In this document: positions 33,035 through 44,716 of the stretch, piece after piece
How the letters are laid out: the number at the start of each line of letters is the position of its first letter
How positions within the stretch are numbered: position 1 is the first letter of the stretch
Assembly (NCBI GenBank): GCA_037074705.1
Contig: CM073590.1
Coordinates: 222,276,246 to 222,340,245, forward strand
Length of the DNA: 64,000 bases
DNA from: Zhengitettix transpicula
Taxonomy: Eukaryota; Arthropoda; Insecta; Orthoptera; Tetrigidae
Direction of reading: 5' to 3'
The notes under the pieces: generated by a model
Databases searched by the model: none
Told to the model about the DNA's origin: nothing
Seen by the model: only the letters and a program-made list of their open reading frames with translations
Program-made: the position numbers and the translations under genes

Positions 33035-35930
33035 ATCGGTTTTGAAACCTGATTACTAATAATAATTATTCGTAAGCTATTTTAATTTTACCATGATCGT
33101 ATAGACAGTTTGATTCCTTGGTAATAATTATTGTTAGGGAGATCTACTTTTTAGTAGTACGATAGCGGATGCACTCCAGATTGCATCAGAAAGTGTGTGA
33201 CGTCATGGAACGAAGTGGGGGGGTTCGAAATGATAGTTCCTGGTAAAGGTGAAAAGAATGCAGTCAATACCATATGGATTTGTCCAAAACTGGTTTCGAA
33301 CGACTGAATAGGAAATATAAAAAAAGAGCTTGAAGCGATTACTTGTTTCTCACAAATCTTTTATACGTTCTGGCGGTATTCGCTGTATTGCACACAAAAC
33401 CTGCGTGTCTGATTCAGGAAATCGGCGTGTTAAATATACTGAAATGGTCATACAAAACTTCTAGTAGATTGAGGGTAAAGACGGCTTCAAAATAACAGGA
33501 CTATTCTTTGAGGGTACTTTTCGATGATTTAATATCTGCAACGAAATATTCGGCTGTAATATACAAAGTATGAATCACAGCTAGATACCAAGAACCTTCT
33601 TTATATTACCCTTTTTGTCTGAATTGGCTATCTTTCTTATTCATAAAAAAATGGGTTACATGTATGGTGTTTAAATACAGAAGTAACCAAGATCAGACAA
33701 AATATTTATTTTATCACTTAATTTTGTCTGTTAATTGGCTACTTCTTTAACTAATTAAATAATTTGACTCGGAAAGTACATTTGACTCGAATTGGGACAA
33801 GCCGTGACTGAAGTTATCTTTCTTCTGGAAAGTTTTCGTCGGCAATGTTTGACTGAGTTTCGAAAGTTATCGTTTCTTACAACTATTGCTCAAACAACCT
33901 TAACCACTCACAGAAAAGTCAACATAACATTTTCAAGTTGCCAGGACATTCACTATTTCAGGCCCACAGCTAAATTTACTATTTATTCTTGAGTTTTATT
34001 ATAAACTTATCAGAAATTTGAGCGTTTTCCTCGAGATTTCGAAATTGTACTCTGATCGTGTCCATAGACAAATTTTAACTTCAATTCTTAATGGTTACGA
34101 CCAACTCAAAGGCCTTATATCAATCGATTTTATAGTTTTTGAATCTTTTCTTTGGTAACGATGCGATCAGCTATTTGTGTAATGAAACGATATTCTAATT
34201 TCCAAAACACAAATTTGACAAAATATATAGAAGGAAATAAATTGTTTTATTTCAGCAATGTTTGCGTAACACAAAAACTTTATACAGAGGCAATTTACTG
34301 TGTAAAAAAATGAAATATTTGGTGATGAATTGGATTTTAATTTTATTAAGCTTAGAATTCAATAATTAAACAATAAACAGATTTTATCGACATTTAAGTT
34401 AATAGCCAATCATAAAAGTACAATTATATAATCAAATATTTAGACTTAATTAAATTTGCTAGGCTAAGTAATTATAATTATGAAAAAAACTAGTTTCTGA
34501 GGGATGATAGGCTCATAATCGATGTCTTATTTTAACCAATTATCCCTCTTTTCTTTTACTTTACGTGGTCGACGGAGACCGTAAAGACTTAATGGTTGCC
34601 TGTTTATATGAAAAGCTAGGATTCGTTGAGTTTTTAAAACTGAAACCCCAACTGCTCCATAATCATCTTGACCGTAAGGTCGCAATCATTTTCATCTCTG
34701 ACAAAGAGTTCACTCTAATTGTCTTTGAATGCCAGTCCCTCAACTGAAGCATTTTAATTTCGGTGCCATCATATTGGTTTCGTGAAAATTAAAAGATGAA
34801 ATGCTTGTAACATAAAATGTACGTAAAGGAATCGTGGATATTTGAATCAATTAATACTACAAGTGCGTCTCATGTCCTGTTAGTCTTTTTAAAATTAGGA
34901 CGTATAATTTGTATTATTATTTACCTCATTGAAGTTGTCTTAGTGCTACATACGTAGTTTGAGGCGAGTCCTGACTTTATTGTCCTAGTGCTTATTTCTT
35001 TGCATTACAAAACGAATTTTGATGGAATGATTGCTCTGAACCTAGCTGAATTTATTCTTGTTGGAAGATTATTTCTTCCGCATGGAATGAGTTTAGCATT
35101 ATATTGCGCCTTGCTTTCGGGACATATATCTACATTTTGTTTCTCTGATTTCAATCAGCACCTTCAGATGCCATGAAGACTGACACAAGGTAATCTACAA
35201 GTCAATATCTTTGGCGTACGTTTGTTGTTGGCTAGTGTTTGGACTATTCAAATTGACAATAAAACGATCACATATGCATTATATGTTTTGATTCAAGTAA
35301 TTAATAACGTTTATAATGTTTGTTGTTACAGTCTGCAAGACGACGTTACGGTCGATTTTCGCGTGGTGAAGGGCTTGTTCCACATGTCGGCCTGATCTGT
35401 TGATTCGACTCGTGTGCGGGTCGCGCTTTCACCACGGCTGAATAATTTAGCCTCACATTCCATTCTTTCGGGCCGCAGTCGAGCTTAAAACTACTGTACA
35501 GGAGGCAGGTGCCACAGCTGTCGATATCTCAGCCCAAAAATATACACAGTTCAGTAGAAACTGCGAAAATGCGATAGTATTGAAAAAGATCACAACAACT
35601 GATCGAAACGTCTACTCACTTTTAAAATTAATTTCTGTGTTTGTTAATTTCTTATGATACTTGATACCCTTGAAGGAAAGAAAAAACATATGGGGCAAAG
35701 ATTTAATTTTAATCTTCTCTATAGTGAAATACTTAGAAAGCCTTTCATTCTTATAAAAATTTGAGTCAGACAATGCAGTTAATGACAAAAAACAAGTATG
35801 TTGCAAAGTAAATTAGGATCGGTGTAATGATCTGAATATACATTTGCATTAAAAGCGCATAACGGCGTGGCTCACTATTGTAGTGAAGTAGACTAGTAAT
35901 CGCCGGCTGCTCTTGTCGAGGAGACATTGA
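33035..35930. other. No gene recognised upstream of ATF4
   Basis: CpG-normal DNA with two tail repeats (33601-33755). A CpG-rich patch at 35335-35460 (AAGACGACGTTACGGTCGAT...) is unassigned. Confidence 0.55.
33601..33755 (+). repeat. Two copies of the dispersed tail repeat
   Basis: TTTTTGTCTGAATTGGCTAT near 33611 and TTATTTTATCACTTAATTTT with GTCTGTTAATTGGCTA near 33706. Same family as 1777 and 57165. Confidence 0.5.
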
Positions 35931-35932
35931 CA

Positions 35933-36094
35933 ATGGTGGGAGCGAGAAGTTTCGTCCCCGCGACGCAACGAGAGAAAATCGAGAAGAAGCATTCGATTGA
36001 GCTACTGAGTCTAGTTTTTCAGTCAGTCCAATTCAATTTTGAGAAATCACTTCGTATAGTCAGGAGCAGGCTCGAGTGGACAAAGTCTACTTAA
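35933..36094 (+). CDS. Unrecognised 53-codon ORF in a CpG-rich patch
   Basis: ATG at 35933, TAA at 36092-36094. Starts MVGARSFVPATQREKIEKKH. It is embedded in a local GC- and CpG-rich patch (35860-36110) and followed at once by a SINE fragment. No domain recognised; may be chance or part of a repeat. Confidence 0.18.
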   Translation: MVGARSFVPATQREKIEKKHSIELLSLVFQSVQFNFEKSLRIVRSRLEWTKST

Positions 36095-36124
36095 GTAGAG
36101 AGTGAAAGTAAATATTCAACTTTT

Positions 36125-36180
36125 AGGAACAGGATGGAAAATTCTCTACCGGACCAGGAATCGAACCCCGGCCTCTCGCT
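36125..36180 (-). repeat. tRNA-derived SINE fragment (B box)
   Basis: The minus strand reads CCGGGGTTCGATTCCTGGTC, then CGGTAGAGAATTTTCC. A canonical B box plus the 3' half only. The downstream words resemble the 25510 copy (GAnnTTTTCC). Confidence 0.6.
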
Positions 36181-36189
36181 AAAAATTCA

Positions 36190-37382
36190 ATTTTATATGT
36201 ACTGTGCTTTGTTTCTGAATAAATAGTCAATCTAAATATTCAAGAACTATTTGCCTGCAGTGTGTACCAAAATAAACAAATATATTGAATAAATTTTGCA
36301 TCCTATTATTTAACTTGACATTCCAGCTTGATACATTTTCCCGGAATTATATTCCAATTTTTATACATTTTGTTATGATGAATTTATATAGGATTAGAAT
36401 TTAGGGATATACCAGGTTCAGCAGTTTAGACGTATTGCAACGCGAAACAGTTAGGATAATTAGAAAAAAGTGGGGGAGTAAGAATTAAATGAAGATTTAC
36501 GGATTCGAGAAATAATTTTCAAAGGTAGTAAGTAGCAACAGGATTTGTAAAATGATGAACTGGAATTTTAATAACACTTCAAATACTTGAATAAAAGCTA
36601 AAATATAAAATGGCAACAAGAAAAATATTTCATAATAGTCTATTTTCTTTTTAAAACATTTTCTATTGAATTAAAAACTAACGGTCTGAACACGTGTAAG
36701 GAAATTCAAACCATTCGTGAGAGAAAATAAGTAAATTAAAAAAAATTGAGGCTTTTTAAAAGTTTGAGTAATCCATAGACTCAAATTTCATCGATGGTTT
36801 TCCATTTTCTGAACTTATTGTTTTTCGAGAAATTTGTTTTTGATAAAGCTGATCACTAAATATGAAGACATTATAAGACGAACAGTTTAGGGGAAAGTTG
36901 TGAAGTTGCCTGATTCGTTTATATATGCTATATAGTATATGACAGTATTATGAAGTCTTAAATCGTTTATAAATTTATTTCGACGGCGAATGAAGATTGA
37001 TCTCTTCCCAGGATTCTCAATTACGTAACAAGTCTTAGCGAGGACGCATCATTTCGTTTGTTCACCATGACACATCTTTAATACCGTATCCGGTTACTCT
37101 AAGGTTTAATACGTAGTAGAGACACTTTAATATGTGAAATTCGGATTAAATAAAGACCAAAACGTTTCTTACACTTTAAAGATCGACAGAATAATTTCAA
37201 TTCAACATTCAACTGCCGAAGAAACGTATCACCGTCTTTAAAGTGGTTATTTGCAGAAGAGTTTGAGTTAAACACTGATATTCCAAGGTATAGGAAACAA
37301 AGTATTCCTCTGCTGAACCTTTTCTGCTAGAAACAAGAAGATTCTCTTATATTACATATAGTTAGATAATCTTCTTAGTAGA
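36190..37382. other. No gene seen
   Basis: AT-rich, no feature supported. Confidence 0.6.
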
Positions 37383-37908
37383 TTTTTTAGGGTAACAGGC
37401 TACATGAGGATAATCAACGTGGTGGCAACTCCCATTTAATAGGATAGGAAGGGACTTGAAAGGGGGGATGCGGAAGGGTAGAGGAAGGTAGCCAAGGGTT
37501 TACTAGGGCCCCCGGGCTATATTTTAAGGATCCTACCTGGCATTCGCCTAAAGAAATGCAGGGAAAACCCTAGGAAAACCTGCATCAGGTAGGTCGGGCA
37601 TTTGGTACTTGTCCCACGCCCTTCCGATAGCGGGAGAGGAGTTTTCTGTGGGGACGCAGCATTCCCTTCTCCGTGCCTCGACCAGTTTAGGAGGCAGCTG
37701 GCCGACTATTCCAATGGGAATAGCGGACAACTCTTACCGTACGCCCAAGGTCTGCGACCCCGGAACATACACCTCTCAAAACAGGCCGAGGTGCCTCGGC
37801 TTGTGGGAACCTTAGTTCAAAAACGGAGAGGAAAAGGCATACCCAAAGGCAGCCCCTTCGTATCTCTCCTAAAAGGTTCTGCCTGCGAGAGAATAGCCCT
37901 CGCAGGCC
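37383..37908 (-). repeat. Hairpin-rich poly(A) element, copy 8, full length
   Basis: TTTTTTAGGGTAACAGGC at the start and the CCTCGCAGG hairpin at the end. All conserved blocks are present in order, including ATTCCAATGGGAATAGCGG. Confidence 0.9.
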
Positions 37909-38735
37909 TGAGTTCAACTTGTTATTCCGTCAGGTCTAAAATTCAGTATTTTGACAGAAATGACTACGTTTTTTCATTTGTTATCTCATCGCAGATTGGG
38001 GTAGTTTCTTCAGGAGCACTGAAGCTGGAAAAACGTGCTATTGGAGTACTCAAGATTGATGATTCTTCTGAAGGTTGCAAAGGTTTACCGTACCTAGTGA
38101 ATATATTCATGAAATGTTAAAGTAGCCTATGTAAAACGGTACAAACTCTCAGACCAATAGAGAACTTCACGAATATGCGACTAGAAATATATTTTTCCGA
38201 TTTATGCTTATTTTTATATGACAATATTCCTCCAGACTTAAATAACCTAAAAGAAAAAAACCCCCTCAAGAATCTACTTCAGAATATATTATTGAAAGCA
38301 GCGACATTATGCTTATTTCAGGAATTTCTGTTCGGTAAATTATTTTTCTGCAAAAAAAATGTGTGTTATATATATAACAAATAACCTAAAAGAAAAAAAC
38401 CCCTCAAGAATCTACTACAGAATATATTATTCTATTCAGAACTTGCATTATTTCTGTTTCTTTTTCCATTACTTGTTCCATTTACTGTCTCGAGTTACAA
38501 CGGAAGGTCACATTTCTAGTCTCTTGCACCGTCACACTAAGTCTGACATTAATTTCACTAATAATATTTCGTCAACTTTAGGGAATTTTTTGTAGTAGAT
38601 GTCCTGAATTGATTTACATTCCATTAATTCAGCGATAGCTAATATAAATTACTGTAATCGAGGTGTTATATTAGCAATTCCAGTTGGGTACGAAGGCTGT
38701 GAACTGACACCAATTTCTATAAACACTCATTCTTG
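37909..38735. other. No gene; short direct repeat
   Basis: AACCTAAAAGAAAAAAACCC with CTCAAGAATCTACT occurs twice (38244 and 38383), a direct repeat about 140 bp apart. Open frames here are without domains. Confidence 0.5.
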
Positions 38736-38772
38736 CTGGAAGATGATCACAAGTGAGTGTCGTCGAAACGTA
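38736..38772 (+). ncRNA. Hammerhead-like core of a Penelope-like tail
   Basis: CTGGAAGATGATCACAAGTG followed by AGTGTCGTCGAAACGT. The TCAC-AA-GTGA stem stands between a CTGAnGA-like word and GAAAC. Such minimal hammerheads are known from Penelope-like elements (family knowledge). The core has an extra G, so activity is doubtful. Confidence 0.4.
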
Positions 38773-38842
38773 GCGGATACAATTGTTCACTCAGAAGCTC
38801 GAGAAGATTTTGTTCTTTGTTTACACCGAGAAAAACTGCATT

Positions 38843-39279
38843 CTATTTATTAATACTTTACTTTAAATAAATTAACGACCGTCATAACAGAAAAAAATTT
38901 AATGACGTATTTGTATATATTTGTAAATTATCAGGGTGTTTCTACGGTAAGAGAATTTGTTGTCATAAGTGGTGAAAAGAACAGACAATATATTTCAAAT
39001 CACAAAATTATATAATATTTTTTCTTCTACTTACAAAATTTAAGACAGAAATATATTGTCTTTTCATATATGAGTTTTTTGGCCAAGAAAAAAATGTTAT
39101 ATAAATTTGTGATTTGAAATATTATGACTGTTATTTTCACCACTTCTGACCAAAAACTCTGTTACTATACAAACATAACAAACAACCTGATGAAAGAAAC
39201 GTCATTGTGTTGAATAAAATATTATAATTATCTGACATAATGGCCGTAAATTTATTTGATTTGTCTTATTAATAAAAAA
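38843..39279. repeat. Long imperfect palindrome (arms about 185 bp)
   Basis: Left arm 38843-39026, right arm 39085-39279, loop about 58 bp. Matching words in inverted order: TATTTCAAATCACAAA...TATATAA, AGTGGTGAAAA-AACAG, AATGACGT, AAATAAATT-ACG-CC. The left arm carries a short insertion near 38910. A hammerhead-like motif lies just outside at 38736. Confidence 0.8.
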
Positions 39280-39466
39280 CAGACGAAAAGTAAAATATTA
39301 TCAATACTTTAGATTTTAACGTCATACTAATTTTAATCGGCGTATCACTTATTGTGTTTTTTTTAGCATTTTCAAGACCATAGTACAACAATGCTGTGTG
39401 AGTCGGGCCGAACTAAAAATATTAGTTTCGGTTCACCCTGAATTGTGACATGGGAAACGTGGCTCC

Positions 39467-39735
39467 AAGTTCCTATAAAATAATGTTTATCAACAAATAA
39501 TTAATTATATGGACGTTTCGTCCTTTTTAGTTCCTCTTAAGGTTTAATAATTTTATATATATATCAACAAAAAATGTAGAAGCACATTTTTACAGTCTTG
39601 TCTACTACAGTTTGGCAAAATAAAATTGCCTCTAATTTTTTTGCTTGATTTATATATAAAATTATTAAACGTGAAGTGGTCCTAAAGAGGTCGAAACGTC
39701 GTTTTTGGTAATAAACATAATTTTCTGACTCAAGA
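39467..39735. repeat. Foldback with Penelope-like tails
   Basis: Left arm 39467-39564, right arm 39647-39735. TATATATAAAATTATTAAAC is shared in inverted orientation, followed by AA-AGG-CGAAACGTC and ATAAACAT-ATTTT. The right arm ends in GTCGAAACGTCG, a common Penelope-like element tail word. Confidence 0.75.
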
Positions 39736-41384
39736 CCATTTATTTATATTATAAATGTCAGATAATTTTTCATCATTAATATAAAATTTATACTCTACAG
39801 AGATAATTTATTGTTAAAACTGGTCATAAATAAAATCAGTGACTAGTCTTTTAATACAGACATAAATTATTAAAATAAAACAATAATAATTAACACTTTA
39901 CTACTAACAACACTACGAATAAATTTATGACAAAACTGATGATCTTGAATTAACTACAAAACAAACATAATATAAAAATTATTTTCGGGCGGAATTTGTG
40001 CATGTGTCTCATTATTGTGTTGAGATTTAATAGAGAACAGTATATCTTTTAATTGCATTAAAAATACTGTCATCTTGTCTTGAAACTTCCATCAATGCTA
40101 GCTGTATTACAAAAATAATACTTCCATGTTCCAACTTTAACTGCTATAACTCACTAAACTTTTTATTTATCCTATAATTACATTTAAAATACTAATTTCT
40201 TCAATGTTAATCTAATAATATTTTCCGTTGAATTTTATTGTCATCTTTACAACACTGGGGAATATTCTGATTGCCTCGATTTTTCTCCATCCTTTCAAAA
40301 TTAAACATACTGTGCATAACGCAGTTTGACATCAGAAATTGTTCAGAATTATTCAAATAATTTCGTGGCTGCGACAATTTTATTCCTAAAATATTTTAAT
40401 GACATTCATAGTCAAACTCACATTTATTGTCTCTTCCTCTACCCTTTCACATCCCTTATTTCAAATCCTTTGTTATGCTATTAAAGGGGAGTTGTCACCA
40501 CGTGGAGTACCTTCAGGTAGCGTGTTACTCTAAAAAAAAGGACCAGCTACCTGACCATAGACAGACCTCACGTCCCTATTCAGTGTGTTAGATCATGTAA
40601 ACGTCAAAGGCAGAGAGCTTGGATTACAACTTGTGTAACTAGGAAGACGGAGCTCGCCATGTAAACATAAGCTTGCCGATCTTATCGAGAACCTGAGGAC
40701 ACGAATAAACGTCAAACAAGATCTCAATTGCTATCAGTAAATCGATCTTTGACGTCAAGATGTCACGGGATAACCATTCTCAAGAAGGCGGCAGATAAAC
40801 AAAGCACAAACGTCTTTCGTAATTCCCAATTCAGGGTTCGATGCCTTTCAATACCCTTAAAGTCTCATTAAAACCAGTAAATGTATTAAGAAGCAGGTAG
40901 ACATGAAATCGTAATGACACGAACTGGAAAAGTGTAAATTTTTGTTTACTTGACATAACCTTGACAACGTAAAAGTCACTTAAACAGGGTCAAGGAACGT
41001 GCTGAAGCGATAAGAGAACGACATAACAGGATGATTTCACTCCAAATACTGCTCTTAACACTAAAACTGATTAGATGGTTTGTTTACAGGAAATTTATCA
41101 GGTTCAACAATAAAATTTGTTGAAGAGTAGTTTGCATACAGTATCTGCGGAGTATGACTTTATTATAATTATTCTCATGATGTTATCAACGCAATCAAAC
41201 GTTCGCATAATCGCATACTCTCTACAAATGAACAAATAACTTGTGTGACATTTGCTGAAAATTTTTTGGGTTTTTATTTCTGTAGTTATTTCTAATTCAA
41301 TATTGTCTTTCTTCTCGATGACTCCACACGTTAGGTTTTTTTATATAAAAGTTTAATGTCATTGATTTTATCTGTGGAATGAGA
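39736..41384. other. No gene seen apart from repeat copy 9
   Basis: AT-rich. 40540-41050 is more CpG-rich (CAGACCTCACGTCC...) and unassigned. Confidence 0.55.
40434..40539 (+). repeat. Hairpin-rich poly(A) element, copy 9, 3' end only
   Basis: Only the last 105 bp: TATGCTATTAAAGGGGAGTTG, then GTGTTACTCTAAAAAAAA. Diverged from the others, so older. Confidence 0.75.
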
Positions 41385-41964
41385 GGCCTGCGAGGGCTAT
41401 TCTCTCGCAGAGCAATACCTGCGAGGGATGTTCTCTCGCAGGCAGAACCTTTTAGGAGAGATACGAAGGGGCTACCTTTGGGTGTGTCTTTTCCTCTCCG
41501 TTTTCGAACTAAGGTTCCCACAAGCCGAGGCACTTCGGCCTGTTTTGAGAGGTGTATGTTTATGGGTCACAGACCTTGGGCATACGGTAAGAGTTGTCCG
41601 CTATTCCCATTGGAATAGTCGGCCAGCTGCCTCATAAACTCGTCGAGGCACGGAGAAGTGAATGCTGCGTCCCCACAGCAAACTCCTCTCCCGCTATAGG
41701 AAGGGCGTGGGACAAGTACCCAATGCCCGACCTACCTGATGCAGGTTTTTATAGGGTTTGTCCTGCATTTCTTTAGGCGAATGCCGGGTAGGATCCTTAA
41801 AATATAGCCCGGGGGCCCTAGTAAACCCTTGGCTACCTTCCTCTACCCTTCCGCATCCCCCCTTTCAAATCCCTTCCTATGCTATTAAAGGGGAGTTGCC
41901 CAAAGTGGATTACCCTCATGTAGCCTGTTGCCCTAAAAAAATAAAAATAAAATAAAAATAAAAA
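41385..41964 (+). repeat. Hairpin-rich poly(A) element, copy 10, full length
   Basis: Has two 5' hairpins (GGCCTGCGAGGGC...CTCGCAG and CCTGCGAGGGATG...CTCGCAGG), the GGAGAG / CTCTCC stem, all middle blocks, and ends GTTGCCCTAAAAAA followed by an (AAAAT)n tail to 41964. The A-rich tail points to RNA-mediated insertion. Confidence 0.92.
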
Positions 41965-42389
41965 GATTTTATCTACAGATTTGTGCATTATTATCACAAT
42001 ATATTATAATAATGAAAAACACTAGTAGACGACACGATAATATGTAAATACGCTACATTGCCCAATGAACAAAGACTCATAAATATTGTATATTTATAAT
42101 TAAATAAAAATACTATTGCTTACATTCGTGTAGAATTACAAAATGCCTTTGACAGATATAAAAATTAATCCATAGACTTGAATCCAAAATGCTCACTGCA
42201 ACTGTCAAGTAGAGCAGGACACACAAAGAACTGAAACAACGACACATTCACTGAAAGGTGATAAACTGGAAGAGTTACCGAGTTAGCTTCTCTTAAATAC
42301 GACTATATATGATCCTAACGGAAGATGGAATTTTCTGGAATATCTTCAGTTCCAAAACCGTGACATAAAGACTTCTAAAATTTTCCTGA

Positions 42390-42690
42390 AGATTCTTAAG
42401 AATTCTACCGTCCACGGAGTTCTATTTAATTCCTCAAACTTCTACCATAAAAGGTTTTACAGAGTTATATTTCTGTCTAAAGCGCTCCAGAAGCAACTGC
42501 AGTCTAGAAGGTTCTACAGAGGTGGATTCATTTCTCCTACCGTATGGAACATTCCACAGAGTTATATTAAATTTCTCAAACTTGACAAAACCTTTCTAGA
42601 AGAGTTATATTTCTTTCTACAGAGTTACATTTGTTTCCACAAACTTCTATAAGGTTTTAAACAGTTCATTTCATTTCTACAAATTTCCTG
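42390..42690. repeat. Degenerate tandem array rich in TTCTAGAA / TTCTACAGAG
   Basis: Variants of TTTCTACAGAGTTATATTT, CAAACTTCTA and AAGGTTTTA recur many times (for example near 42462, 42568, 42603, 42618, 42655). TTC-TA-GAA occurs near 42511, 42595 and 42731. The unit is roughly 50-70 bp and strongly diverged. Confidence 0.6.
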
Positions 42691-43165
42691 ACGGATGTAT
42701 CACCACCAGATTTTATCTGTTTCGAGGATCTTCTAGAAGGGCTCATAAGAGTTCTGTAAAACCAAAATTGATATATAATATCATCTGGACTGTCACCGGA
42801 CAATTCCATATTCATATATCATATATCCACTGTGCTTGGTTGAGATTTCTCTATAATATTAAGTTATAGTAGAACGTGCACAAAAATTAATTTAACTTTT
42901 ATATTTGACTAGATAAAAGCCCCTCGTTGAATATTTGTTTATCCCAATAATTAATTAGACAAGAAAAGGAATAAATAGTATCGTTAATGTAAAATAAAAA
43001 ATCCTCAAAATCTGGTTATAAACAATATTGTTAGTTTAACCGCTAGGATCAAGAAGTAAGAAATCCTTGGGTGAATGTACCCATGAGAAAATTGCGAAAC
43101 TGGGCAAGCTCAAATCCACTCTGCAGTACTTAATACTGTCTGTCCTTGTTCAACGTGATCGTGAT

Positions 43166-43287
43166 GCAAGTCTCACTGGAAATTTAAATCTTTTAAAGTT
43201 TAAACTTTGATCTATCGGAAGAATACAACTTCTTCCGACATATCAACGTTTATACTTTAAAAGATTTAAATTTGCAGTGAGACTTGC
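43166..43287. repeat. Near-perfect hairpin, 58-bp arms, 6-nt loop
   Basis: Left arm 43166-43223, loop TACAAC 43224-43229, right arm 43230-43287. By eye 53 of 58 positions pair. Outer ends GCAAGTCTCACTG / CAGTGAGACTTGC, inner ends CGGAAGAA / TTCTTCCG. It could be a MITE foldback or a transcribed hairpin RNA. No clear target duplication seen. Confidence 0.85.
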
Positions 43288-43621
43288 GTACATAAGTATG
43301 GTAACAAAATAAAATACAAATAGTGTAAAATTCTGTAAGATCTCAGAAAAGCAGCGCGCGATGAATGAACTGGGAGAAAATAAAAATGAAGTTGTAAATA
43401 TTGGGGATACTTCAACGTCGGCACAACGTTACTTTTTGATTGTTTACAATTTTTTATACGTATTCTTAGTATTTAATTTATTTTACGTGCTTTATTTGTC
43501 TGTCGCAAAATGGTTTGTTTGATTTCAATCACTCATTTACTGCGTAATATAATTGTATATGGTAAAAAATAACTTGAGGACGTCAACTGTGTTGTGCGGT
43601 TGTGATTTTAATTTTCTTAGC

Positions 43622-43690
43622 ACCTGAAGAAACGAACAAGGTTTGCAGAAACATTGTGTGGTATTATATCACCACTTCTTTTGTCTGTAG
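43622..43690 (+). repeat. Tail repeat with hammerhead-like core
   Basis: CTGAAGA at 43624-43630, GAAAC at 43648-43652, then ATTGTGTGGTATTATATCAC. The stem II between the two core words is degenerate here. Confidence 0.5.
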
Positions 43691-43699
43691 TTGTCCTTT

Positions 43700-43737
43700 T
43701 TCTTCTTCTTCTTCTTCTTCTTCTTATTATTATTATA
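43700..43737. repeat. (TTC)n then (TTA)n microsatellite
   Basis: About eight TTC units, then four TTA/ATT units. Confidence 0.95.
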
Positions 43738-43790
43738 TAAAAAATAAACCATAAAAGAAACCTCTAACTTTGACCTAAATGCAATGTGAA

Positions 43791-44345
43791 GGTCTACGAG
43801 GGCTATTCTCTCGCAGGCAATACATGCGAGGGATGTTCTCTCGCAGGCAGAACCCTTTAGGAGAGATACGAAGGGGCTACCTTTGGGTACGCCTTTTCCT
43901 CTCCGTTTTTGAACTAAGGTTCCCACAAGCCGAGGCACCTCGGCCTGTTTTGAGTGGTGTATGTTTCGGGGTCATAGACCTTGGGCATACGTAAGAGTTG
44001 TCCGCTATTCCCATTGGAATAGTCGGCCAGCTGCCTCCTAAACTGGTCGAGGCACGGAGAAGTGAATGCTGTGTCCCCACAGCAAACTCCTCTCCAGCTA
44101 TCGGAAGGGCGTGGGACAAGTACCCAATGCCCGACCTACCTGATGCAGGTTTTTCTAGGGTTTGTCCTGAATTTCTTTAGGTGAATGCCGGGTAGGATCC
44201 TTAAAATATAGCCCGGGGGCCCTAGTAAACCCTTGGTTACCTTCATCTACCCTTCCGCATCTCCCCTTCAAATCCCTTCCTATGCTATTAAAGGGGAGTT
44301 GCCCAAAGTGGATTACCCTCATGTAGCCTGTTACCCTAAAAAAAA
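43791..44345 (+). repeat. Hairpin-rich poly(A) element, copy 11, full length
   Basis: Very close to copy 10, same orientation. It ends TGTAGCCTGTTACCCTAAAA with a short A-tail. Confidence 0.92.
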
Positions 44346-44716
44346 TTGACCTAAATGCAGAATATGATCTTATTTATAAACGTAATCGTACGTCATGGAT
44401 ACGCCAGATTTCCTGATGACATAATAAATTAGCGAAATTTATTTTCGTTTGTGATCGAATCATGATTCATCCTTATTTAGGTTTACAAAGATGTATGTTC
44501 CCGATTTTTTTTTCACTGAACTTCAATATGAAATATTTAATTTACTAAACAGACTTCGTTGCTGAGTACAGGTTTGTGGTGGATGAAAACAAACCAAATG
44601 AAGTTTGTATCCTTATTGTACGTCTTCTCCGACTCGATATCACGGCGAGTGTAAGGAAACGTTAATGAACGTTTTGTGAAAACATTGTTGGAAGATTACG
44701 GCTTTTTCCGATTGAC

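Noticed and set aside
41594..41776. Recurring frames such as SAIPIGIVGQLPPKLVEARR in several places
   Set aside because: They occur only inside copies of the hairpin-rich poly(A) element, on both strands, with different breaks, so they are open by GC content and not a protein family.
42390..42690. CRISPR-like array
   Set aside because: Units vary in length and sequence with no constant spacer pattern, and this is insect DNA.
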